From GCA-016699445 sp964555055 (GTDB taxonomy: Bacteria; UBA10199; JACPAL01; GCA-016699445), in assembly GCA_964555055.1 (NCBI GenBank), contig CAZKQW010000001.1:186001-250000 (forward strand): a DNA stretch of 64,000 nt. Direction: 5' to 3'. The position numbers were made by a program, and so were the translations under genes. Shown here piece by piece: positions 1-7,014 of the stretch (positions are counted from its first letter, which is position 1; every line of letters begins with the position of its first letter). A model generated the notes under the pieces. That model was not told the DNA's origin, searched no databases, and saw only the letters and a program-made list of their open reading frames with translations.

Positions 1-1242
1 CGACCTAACATCCCTCCAATGGACCCCATCACTCGTAACGTCGCCTCTCCACACATTAGAACCACCATCCATCCCAGCATAAAGAGCATTCTGAGCCGTA
101 ATAAGGGCATTAACCCGTTGAAAAAAAAGACTTGAAGGGAGAGATCCATTCCATTCCGTCCACGTAACCGCGCTCCCTCCGGACTCCCCTTTCCAAACAC
201 CTCGACCTTTCAAACTTGCATAAAGAGTTATGCCAGGACCCGTTCCGACAATCAGCAGGTCCTCTACGGACCTATTATCTTCAAAAAACGTGCTGGGCAG
301 AGAGGAAAGGCTACTTCCGTTAAAGTTGACCCAGGAAACATTTAAAGTGCCGGGATCAATGGTGCCCTTCCACACCCCGATACTCGATGTCGACAGGTAA
401 AGATCGTTATTCCAAACAATGATTTTGGTTGGAGGGTAGCTACGAATATCTGTTAATCCTGCCGATACATCCACCCAAGAGCTCATGCCATCGGTGATGT
501 CTCTCCTCCACACTTTCCCTATCGTACCAATGTAGAGCATACGTCCTTCCATAAGCGTGAGGGTTGAGACTTGGAGATTCGTTCCACTTAAATCACCGGA
601 CCAATTCTCCCACGTCACCCCTTCGCCTATGATATTTCCGCGCCAAACTCCGGCTCTTTGGGTAGCGGCATAGAGGTATCCGCTGGACAAAACGATTTCA
701 TTCATTGGCGTTGGGCCCAAAGCCCCACTTACGTTCCTCCAATCCACATTATCGGGAGCTACCCTGGCCCCAAGCCAAACTCCCAGATCCGTGCCCACGT
801 AGAAATTATCTCCGTCTTTAATAAGAGAATAAATAAACTGAGCGGTTCCTGGCAATGAAGCCGTCCTACCATTCAACTCCACCCATGTAACACTTCCATT
901 CCCATTCAAAGTCGCCTTCCATAAGCCAGCATCAGTGCCCGCGTAAAGCGTCTCACCGTCAAGAACGAGGGCGGACACAGTGAGGTTCATCCGTCTCAAA
1001 CCGCTACTGATATTAGCCCAAGAGATTCCACTTCCGTTCATCGTTCCCCGCCATACCCCGTGGGATAGGGTTCCGGCATAAAGAACAGTTCTGTCACTAG
1101 AAATCGCAAGAGACTTGATATCCCCTCCTAAGGGGCCAATGGCATTCCACCGATTCGCCTCGGCATGAAGCCTAGAGGGAACGAAAAACGCCGCTACCAT
1201 CAGGACAAAAAGTAAAGTCTTATTCATTAAGGAATGAGTCAT
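1..1242 (-). CDS. Secreted beta-propeller-like repeat protein (partial, C-terminus beyond left edge)
   Basis: The reverse strand is open from the window edge to an ATG at 1242 (second candidate ATG at 1227), giving 414 codons without a stop. The N-terminus is a signal peptide: a short polar start, a hydrophobic run (LLFVLMVAAFFV) and an AxA-like cleavage site (RLHA-EA). The rest is built from units of roughly 60 residues with a recurrent core of the form LYAGT-x3-GVWRG followed by a W-x-N/E stretch, as seen in VPS10/sortilin-like or 'ligand-binding' propellers. It is therefore probably an exported surface or periplasmic protein. No catalytic motif is seen and the exact family is not recognised. 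The upstream 120 bp is strongly AT-rich. Whether it ends in the same Cys tail as the proteins at 5.2-9.4 kb cannot be seen. Confidence 0.75.
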   Translation of the reverse strand, partial: MTHSLMNKTLLFVLMVAAFFVPSRLHAEANRWNAIGPLGGDIKSLAISSDRTVLYAGTLSHGVWRGTMNGSGISWANISSGLRRMNLTVSALVLDGETLYAGTDAGLWKATLNGNGSVTWVELNGRTASLPGTAQFIYSLIKDGDNFYVGTDLGVWLGARVAPDNVDWRNVSGALGPTPMNEIVLSSGYLYAATQRAGVWRGNIIGEGVTWENWSGDLSGTNLQVSTLTLMEGRMLYIGTIGKVWRRDITDGMSSWVDVSAGLTDIRSYPPTKIIVWNNDLYLSTSSIGVWKGTIDPGTLNVSWVNFNGSSLSSLPSTFFEDNRSVEDLLIVGTGPGITLYASLKGRGVWKGESGGSAVTWTEWNGSLPSSLFFQRVNALITAQNALYAGMDGGSNVWRGDVTSDGVHWRDVRS

Positions 1243-1362
1243 ATTATGACTTCTTTCTTTCCATGTCAGAGGTGACTTAGCTCCAGACCTTCTTGACAAG
1301 CACTATCATATAAAATGATAATTTTATTAATATTATTATAAAAAATTCTTTATTTCAAATAG
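1243..1362. other. AT-rich intergenic gap with a small inverted repeat
   Basis: This gap lies between the 3' end of the M29 peptidase gene and the start of the partial propeller gene. Both genes are on the minus strand, so it should hold the propeller promoter. TATCAT (1304-1309) and ATGATA (1315-1320) form a perfect 6-bp inverted repeat with a 5-base spacer. The rest is largely A/T. No convincing -35/-10 pair could be fixed on the minus strand. Confidence 0.35.
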
Positions 1363-2364
1363 TTATACATTAAAGACATATCTACCCTCGCTATAAATCA
1401 CGGCTCCATCCAGCCTGACCTCCGTGGTTTTCACAAAAACATCCACGTGGTACTTCACCTTCTTTTTATGAAAACCCTCTTTAGGGTAAATCGTGTGCTT
1501 ACCGCCTAACGAGAGGTGCACGCCGCACATGCGTTCGTAGGTCCCCACGTCGTATTGGATCCGTCGTTCATAGGTCAGGGCTCGATTGAGGCCGAAACCC
1601 AGTTCGCGCACCCACAAGGCTCCTTCGTAATCGCGGATTTCTTTTAAGATGGCGTCAAAAGCTGGCGTCGTTGGGTTTGCGTCCATGATCTGGCCTTGCT
1701 CGATATGCAGGACGATTTCCGGTTCGCAGTTCACCACAGAAAAGTCCTGGCCTCCAAAAGCGAAAAGTTCGACGGACCCGTTCAAGTCCCGCAGATCACG
1801 CAGCTCGGTGAAGACTTCCCCGATGGGGAACTGCCCTCCCGTGTTCTTCATGCCGCGGTAATCGCCGATGTTCAATTTCGCCGGCTCCATCGGCCCACCA
1901 TAGGTGAGGCGGTGCTTGCCGCTGTGCACCACCACTTCCTGAGACCGATCCAACCTTTCCTTTAAAACCGGTCCCAAAGTCCGATAGTAAGTAGAATCAT
2001 AAGCTAAGGAATCGACGTAAGTGTCATATTCATAGTCCCGAATGCGCCCCACATGAGGATGCTCGATCACCTTTAAACCTTTTTCAAAGAGATGGACGCG
2101 GATGCGGAAGGCATCCAAACGGAAACTCGTGCTCTGGATCAAGACCACTAAATCACCGCGGGATAGAGACTGAAAAATTTCCAATATGGTTTCAGGTCTC
2201 GTTTGGTCGAAGTCGATGGCGAGAGCTTCAGGCAAACATTCACGGTAAGCCGCCGCTAATTTTTCCGAGAGAAAAGATTGTCGGTCGTAGACGATGACGG
2301 CTTTTTCTCCGGCATATTCGAAAGCTTGGGTTAAAAGCGTGCCAATGGAAGACGCTAAATTCAT
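1363..2364 (-). CDS. M29-family (AmpS/aminopeptidase T-like) metallo-aminopeptidase
   Basis: The 333-residue product is predicted to be a cytoplasmic aminopeptidase removing N-terminal residues from peptides with a two-metal centre. The expected M29 ligand motifs are visible in order: E183 in GEVFTEL, E254 in RELGFGLN, H283 in GVHLSLGG, and H306/D308 in KYHVDVF. The length is a little short of the ~370-410 usual for thermophilic M29 enzymes. The missing part is at the N-terminal side, which is the less conserved half. The ATG overlaps the stop of the upstream DUF3047 gene by 4 bases (ATGA), so the two are probably translated together. Family assignment is good; substrate is unknown. Confidence 0.8.
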   Translation of the reverse strand: MNLASSIGTLLTQAFEYAGEKAVIVYDRQSFLSEKLAAAYRECLPEALAIDFDQTRPETILEIFQSLSRGDLVVLIQSTSFRLDAFRIRVHLFEKGLKVIEHPHVGRIRDYEYDTYVDSLAYDSTYYRTLGPVLKERLDRSQEVVVHSGKHRLTYGGPMEPAKLNIGDYRGMKNTGGQFPIGEVFTELRDLRDLNGSVELFAFGGQDFSVVNCEPEIVLHIEQGQIMDANPTTPAFDAILKEIRDYEGALWVRELGFGLNRALTYERRIQYDVGTYERMCGVHLSLGGKHTIYPKEGFHKKKVKYHVDVFVKTTEVRLDGAVIYSEGRYVFNV

Positions 2365-3104
2365 GGGAGCGGGTCCGAGATGGATGCCCCTTGGGAGATT
2401 TGAGAGCCCTTCAAATCCATTGAATCCATATCCAAAGTCGCAAAATCATCGTAATCACATGCGGACACCGACTGCGTTTGATCTCCATCCGTCAAAAGAC
2501 CGAACCCCTTCGGATTTTGGAAATCTCCCTGAAAGTAAGTCTCGAATTCCTTTTTTGCGTCCACTGTTTGGGCCTTCCACCGGCCTAAAGACGCAGGACC
2601 GCTCTCCAAAACGACCATATAATATTTGTTTGGGGTCACTTCGATCACGGTACCCGGACGGAGGGTGGAGCTCCATACGTATTTGATGACCTTGCCTCCC
2701 CAACCGCCGAAAGGCAAATAAACGGCGCAGGCGCTATCATTACTCTCTGGATTATCTTCGGCGGCATTTTTCGGCAACGACTGGGCCCGCCATCTCCACG
2801 AGAGAGCGGTGCCTTTTTTAGGGTCCCATTCGAAGCGACGGAACACTTGATTGGTAAGACCAGGGACATCCTGAGCCCTTAAAAAGGCGTCTTCTTTTTT
2901 AGGGCCTTCCCGTTTCACCCGGTAGATCTTGAAGGCTTTATTGCGTTGAAACGGATACGCCAAAAACTCCCGCGGGAAATCCCCTTCGTTTTTTGTCTGA
3001 AAATCCTCGATCGTCCTTCGCCCCGCGTGAAGCGAAGACGAAACGCCGTGGAACGAAAGACAAACCAGGAAAAAGACCGAAGCTTTCAAAAAAGACGAAG
3101 GCAT
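2361..3104 (-). CDS. DUF3047 family exported protein
   Basis: A 247-residue protein with a Sec signal peptide (hydrophobic residues about 6-24, ending near SSLHA-GR). The central part matches the DUF3047 pattern: a Trp-rich strand (LSWRWRAQSLP), then NDSACAVYL, then IKYVWS, then a late FGLLTDGDQT segment in front of a Tyr-Asp-Asp stretch. DUF3047 proteins are secreted and of unknown function, common in Proteobacteria. It is the first gene of a two-gene unit with the M29 peptidase downstream (4-base overlap). The C-terminal 30 residues are acidic and probably lineage-specific. Confidence 0.75.
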   Translation of the reverse strand: MPSSFLKASVFFLVCLSFHGVSSSLHAGRRTIEDFQTKNEGDFPREFLAYPFQRNKAFKIYRVKREGPKKEDAFLRAQDVPGLTNQVFRRFEWDPKKGTALSWRWRAQSLPKNAAEDNPESNDSACAVYLPFGGWGGKVIKYVWSSTLRPGTVIEVTPNKYYMVVLESGPASLGRWKAQTVDAKKEFETYFQGDFQNPKGFGLLTDGDQTQSVSACDYDDFATLDMDSMDLKGSQISQGASISDPLP

Positions 3105-3158
3105 CCTCTCAGTTTTCCATAATTTTCGGAATATGCAAATAAGGATTACGGCGAGGTC

Positions 3159-4346
3159 TTACTCTTCGGGCACGAGATTACAACCCGCCGAGGCCGTAGC
3201 GGCCTCCCCTCCACCGGCGGAAGCGATTTCTACGGTGCCTGACACCCGTCCTCCGCCGGATTGATCCGTTCCTTCGTCTTCATTTTGGAGGGCGGTTAAG
3301 GCGGACTGGGCATTGAGGATCGATCCCGTGGCGGTTTTATTTTCCACGACGGAAGCGCGAGTTCCGTAAGAGATCAAATCGTTCACGATGTCGGCGGGTG
3401 CGATTTCGGGGTGTTGGGCCAGCATCAAGGCGATGACTCCCGTCACGACGGCGGTCGACGCGGAAGTCCCGGTGAGCGTCGCATAGCTTCCTTCCAAATA
3501 CGTCCCCACCACGTTTTCGCCGGGAGCCGCGAGCGTCACGGTGTTTATCCCGTAGTTCGACTCGCTTAAGAACCCACCCTCTTCGTTAAGGCCCGCTACG
3601 GAAATCACGTTTTCAAGGGTCTCCGAATAAGCGGCCGGGTATAGGGGGTTTTCGTCGAGATCGAAGGCATTATTGCCGGCAGCCGCCACGACGATGACTC
3701 CGGCCGCTTGGGCTTCGCGGATCGCATCCTTCAAACTACGGATTTCAGGATCGCCGGGCTGTGGTGGGATGATCCAAGAGGCATTGATGACATTAGCCCC
3801 GTTCGCGACGGCGTAACGGATCGCACCGACGTAATCATCCAACCGCGCTCCGCCGCTAGCTCCGAAGACTTTTAAAATCATTAATTGGCTGTGCCAAGCG
3901 ACACCGACGGTTCCGAGACCGTTGTTCCCTTCGGCGCCGATGATGCCGGCGATCAACGTCCCATGTCCCCACTGGTCTTCGGGGTTTCCGTCCCGATTCC
4001 TAAAATCGTACCCATGGATGTCGTCCACGTAGCCGTTTCCGTCGTTGTCGATCCCATCCCCTTCCATCTCACCGGAGTTGATCCAGAGGTTATCCGTAAG
4101 ATCCGGATGCTCCGGATCAACCCCAGTGTCGATGACGGCGACGATAGCCTGGGAAGCGTCTGTGGTGATATCCCATGCCCGTGAGATAGACGTTTCGGCA
4201 GGCACCGCGGCCGTGAGGACAGTTTGGTAGGAATAGTAGGGATCGTTCGGAACCGCAGCTCCGTAGCCCCCACTACTGTATGAGGATACAGCTAGGATGG
4301 TGAGACTTCCCATAAGACTTCTTATGGTGCGCCGGGCATTTCGCAT
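3159..4346 (-). CDS. Secreted S8 subtilisin-family serine protease
   Basis: 395 residues with an N-terminal signal peptide and a peptidase S8 domain of about 300 residues. The catalytic triad is visible: Asp73 (AVIDTGVD), His128 (WGHGTLIAG) and Ser295 (GTSAS). The oxyanion Asn is about 225 (AAAGNN). An NDGNGYVDD stretch before the His motif is the calcium-binding type seen in secreted subtilases. Only about 30 residues separate the signal peptide from the catalytic core, so a normal I9 inhibitory propeptide is absent. The tail from about 355 is Gly/Ala/Ser-rich and ends AGCNLVPEE, with a single Cys 8 residues from the end. This recalls, but does not match, the Cys tails of the proteins at 5239-9429. 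The gene stands alone on the minus strand. Confidence 0.88.
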   Translation of the reverse strand: MRNARRTIRSLMGSLTILAVSSYSSGGYGAAVPNDPYYSYQTVLTAAVPAETSISRAWDITTDASQAIVAVIDTGVDPEHPDLTDNLWINSGEMEGDGIDNDGNGYVDDIHGYDFRNRDGNPEDQWGHGTLIAGIIGAEGNNGLGTVGVAWHSQLMILKVFGASGGARLDDYVGAIRYAVANGANVINASWIIPPQPGDPEIRSLKDAIREAQAAGVIVVAAAGNNAFDLDENPLYPAAYSETLENVISVAGLNEEGGFLSESNYGINTVTLAAPGENVVGTYLEGSYATLTGTSASTAVVTGVIALMLAQHPEIAPADIVNDLISYGTRASVVENKTATGSILNAQSALTALQNEDEGTDQSGGGRVSGTVEIASAGGGEAATASAGCNLVPEE

Positions 4347-4596
4347 AGCCCCTTAAAGGGCAATGGGAGTGCCACCGAAAAATGCATCCAAGCCATTGGA
4401 TTCATTAAACTATCATATTGAAAATGTGCGTCATGTGCGCAGTAACACACAGGGTGTGTGGGATTTTACACAGTGGCCTCCGCCATACGGCGGCACCTCC
4501 ACGGAAAGCGTCATTGATTCGGCACGAATAGCTATTAATTTGGTAAACTTGCTAATTAAAAGTAGTTCAAGTATATCTTAATTTAAGGAGGGAATT

Positions 4597-4821
4597 ATGT
4601 CCCAACTCAACTTTTACGTCTCAGATGAAATTGAAGATAAAATAAGGCAAGAAGCTAAGTCCTGCGGGAAAAGCATTTCCAGCTACCTTGCCAGCCTCGT
4701 CAAAAATCATGTTCAAAAAGAGGAATGGAAAGACGGTTTTTTTAAGAAAGTGTGCGGGGCTTGGGAAGGAGAGTTCCCAAAAATCGACTCCTTATCTTTA
4801 CGCGAAGTAAAAGGTCTATGA
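4597..4821 (+). CDS. VapB-type antitoxin (ribbon-helix-helix-like)
   Basis: A 74-residue protein encoded directly before a PIN-domain toxin. The N-terminus (a short beta strand, LNFYVSDE, followed by two helices ending in SISSYLASLVKNHV) has the look of a ribbon-helix-helix DNA-binding domain. The C-terminal ~25 residues would bind and inhibit the toxin. A strong ribosome binding site, AAGGAGGG, lies at 4585-4592. A possible promoter is TTGCTA (4549-4554) with TATATC (4572-4577), 17 bp apart; this is weak. The 250-bp gap upstream also holds a CACACA/TGTGTG hairpin at 4446-4460 of unknown role. The stop overlaps the toxin start by 4 bases. Confidence 0.78.
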   Translation: MSQLNFYVSDEIEDKIRQEAKSCGKSISSYLASLVKNHVQKEEWKDGFFKKVCGAWEGEFPKIDSLSLREVKGL

Positions 4822-5213
4822 GTTACCTCTTAGATACGAATATCTGCATCGCTCTCCTTAAGGGAAAAGAATCTTCTCTCATCAACCGCATGAAGGAAAA
4901 ATCTCCCACCGATTTCTACCTTTGCAGCGTCGTGAAAGGGGAACTTCTTTACGGAGCTCACAAGAGCCATCACGTCCAAAAAAACCTGGGTCTTCTGACC
5001 TCGTTCTTCGAACAATTCCTATCCCTGCCGTTCGACGACCGTTGCTCTGATTTTTACGGTAGTCTTAGGTTCATTCTGGAGAAATCGGGCCAAATCATCG
5101 GGGCCAACGATCTCCTGATTGCTAGCATCGCACAAGTCAATCAGCTGACCTTATTGACGCGAAACGCGCGTGAATTCGTCCGAGTCCCCGGACTTAAATG
5201 GGAAGAATGGTAA
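4818..5213 (+). CDS. vapC: VapC-type PIN-domain ribonuclease toxin
   Basis: 131 residues starting at the ATG that overlaps the antitoxin stop (ATGA). The PIN-domain acidic residues are present: Asp in YLLDTNICI at the start, Glu in VVKGELLYGA, Asp in GANDLLIASIA and a late NAREF where the fourth acidic residue is normally found. VapC toxins cleave tRNA or rRNA and are held inactive by the cognate VapB. A longer upstream reading is possible in this frame, but the 4-base coupling with the antitoxin fixes the start. Length and motifs are typical. The pair sits on the plus strand between two minus-strand secreted-protein genes, consistent with acquired cargo. Confidence 0.88.
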   Translation: MSYLLDTNICIALLKGKESSLINRMKEKSPTDFYLCSVVKGELLYGAHKSHHVQKNLGLLTSFFEQFLSLPFDDRCSDFYGSLRFILEKSGQIIGANDLLIASIAQVNQLTLLTRNAREFVRVPGLKWEEW

Positions 5214-5238
5214 ATCCGCTGCTGGTATCACAGCCTAG

Positions 5239-6966
5239 TTAGGGATTTCTCAACACATGACAAGAACACCCACCGCTGGAGTCCGCCGAAGTCACGCCCG
5301 GAGAAGGATCGCCGCCCCCGGCGCCGCTGGTTCCAGACACGCCGCCGCTGCCACTGGATCCGCTGCCTCCCGATACGCCGCCGCTTCCGGAGGCACCTCC
5401 GCTACCGGAAGACCCGCCGCTCCCCGAGCTCCCGCCTGAACCCGTTGCCGGCGTCACAGATCCACTTAAGGTCACGACCTGAGTTGATGGGGTTGCATTT
5501 GTCGTGATGGTGAGAGGTCCCGTTACGGAGGACAGGCTTGTGGGGACAAAAGATATGTTTACCGTACAATATTGACCCGCTTCCAAAGGACGGGAGCAGG
5601 TATTAGTCTGCCTAAAAGAGGATGGCACGACAATAGGGCTCAGACTTAACGCCGCAGTCCCTACGTTGGACAGAAACACTGCTTGAATTGCACTAGCCAC
5701 ACCCACAGCCGAAGATGTGAAATTTAAGTTTGTAGAAGAGACTTGAAGGATAGGAGCGTGCAGGGCTTCCGTATCGAAAGCGCCGGCGTCACACGGGGTA
5801 CTTGCCGGCCGACGACTACCGGTTTGATCGTTGGAAGCGCAAAATGAGGCATTGGAGACGTAATTGATCGCACGGCTTCCCGCAAGCAAAGGAACGAGCC
5901 CGCTAGTCGACAGAGGGCCTAAGTTGAGATCGGTCGTGTTTCGAGGTTCAGAAGACTGAATGAAGCCATCACACGAAGTATCGGAAACATTGGGATAATA
6001 AAGAAGATTGTAACCTTGTTCCGCAGCACCCCTAAATAAGCCGATTAGGGTGGAAAAGCTGCAGTTAGAGATCGTCGTACTCCCTCCGCCAGCTATGATG
6101 GAGTTTTGAGCGGTGATTGCGCCCAGATACCCACTCATATTTATAGGCCCATTATTCCATAAGGTGACATGACTTAAAAACGCGGTCCCATTAAGGTTCA
6201 TTCCTCTGCATGCGTTATCCGCTACGGTGACGTTTTCCGCGTTGAAATAAACGCCACTTTCATTGTTGATCATGATCACCGCATTCATATCTCCGCACTG
6301 ATTTTGGAAAAAACTAGAGCGGCGTATCGTAAGAGTGCCCAAGCTAAAGATGGCACTCGCAAAAAGATTGGATCTATTATTGGAAAAAATGCAATCCGTC
6401 ACTGTGTTCACCCCTCGCAAAACGAGCCCTGTCTCTGCTTCGGATGAAGAGACTTGATTGTGATCAAATATGCATTGAGATAAAGTCAGATTGGAGACCT
6501 CCATGAGTATCGCTTCTGCGTTCGAAATATTCAGTCCTGTTATGGATAAGGATACATTAAAATCATTACTAAAAAGAGGATATATCCCACTACCGGAGGC
6601 ATCGATAACAAGGCGCGTTCCTGCAGGCGCCATAGAGAGAGGGTGTATCGTGAGGGATTTGGTTATATAGGGATAAGGAGACCGTGGCGCTAAAACACCG
6701 ATCACACCGAACTCGATAAAAAATGGTCCCCGATCATCGCCGAGGGCATTTATTTCCGTGATAGCCGCCCTTAAAGTACACCTTCCCATTGCATCGCCAC
6801 AAACCCCATCTCTTAACACGTCATCCATGTCAGCATTGCTATTCAAGACAAACACCGTGTCCGCTTTAGCGGATAAAAATGGAAAAGCGTCCAAGATTAA
6901 AACTAAAATACAAAATAAGAGATAGGAAACGAAATTTATCCTTCTTTTTTCATGGAATGTTTGCAT
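5239..6966 (-). CDS. Secreted CSLREA/beta-helix protein with choice-of-anchor domains and GGCSC tail
   Basis: 575 residues. After a signal peptide (hydrophobic residues about 14-34) comes a CSLREA-like motif (CTLRAAITEINA). About 300 residues of right-handed beta-helix-like repeats follow, rich in N-x-S/T and I/L-x-N strands. Residues about 365-400 resemble a 'choice-of-anchor Q' segment (RAINYVSNA, then C-DAGAF). Residues about 405-505 resemble an Ig-like 'choice-of-anchor D' domain (LNFTSSAVG through ITTNATPS). The last ~70 residues are a Gly/Ser linker ending SSGGCSCHVLRNP. The final 33 codons are nearly identical in DNA to the end of the next gene upstream. Probably a surface adhesin or polysaccharide-interacting protein, co-transcribed with that gene (48-bp gap). 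Confidence 0.78.
   Translation of the reverse strand: MQTFHEKRRINFVSYLLFCILVLILDAFPFLSAKADTVFVLNSNADMDDVLRDGVCGDAMGRCTLRAAITEINALGDDRGPFFIEFGVIGVLAPRSPYPYITKSLTIHPLSMAPAGTRLVIDASGSGIYPLFSNDFNVSLSITGLNISNAEAILMEVSNLTLSQCIFDHNQVSSSEAETGLVLRGVNTVTDCIFSNNRSNLFASAIFSLGTLTIRRSSFFQNQCGDMNAVIMINNESGVYFNAENVTVADNACRGMNLNGTAFLSHVTLWNNGPINMSGYLGAITAQNSIIAGGGSTTISNCSFSTLIGLFRGAAEQGYNLLYYPNVSDTSCDGFIQSSEPRNTTDLNLGPLSTSGLVPLLAGSRAINYVSNASFCASNDQTGSRRPASTPCDAGAFDTEALHAPILQVSSTNLNFTSSAVGVASAIQAVFLSNVGTAALSLSPIVVPSSFRQTNTCSRPLEAGQYCTVNISFVPTSLSSVTGPLTITTNATPSTQVVTLSGSVTPATGSGGSSGSGGSSGSGGASGSGGVSGGSGSSGSGGVSGTSGAGGGDPSPGVTSADSSGGCSCHVLRNP
5264..5365 (-). repeat. 102-bp direct repeat, copy A: shared C-terminal tail module
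   Basis: This stretch, inside the 3' end of the CSLREA gene, matches 7037-7138 in the neighbouring gene with only 2 mismatches in 102 bp by direct comparison. It encodes the Gly/Ser linker end plus the GGCSC motif. The similarity continues more loosely into the GC-rich Gly/Ser linker. The identity level, far above that of the rest of the two genes, points to recent duplication or gene conversion. Confidence 0.9.
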
Positions 6967-7014
6967 CGAACTTTGATCTCCCCGATCTATGATGGCTGAT
7001 CAATGAATGACTTT

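Noticed and set aside
1294..1320. TTGACA on the plus strand as a promoter
   Set aside because: No acceptable -10 at 16-18 bases, and no plus-strand gene follows.
4446..4460. CACACA/TGTGTG hairpin as a terminator or operator
   Set aside because: Only a 6-bp stem with no T-run, and 136 bp from the antitoxin. No function can be defended.
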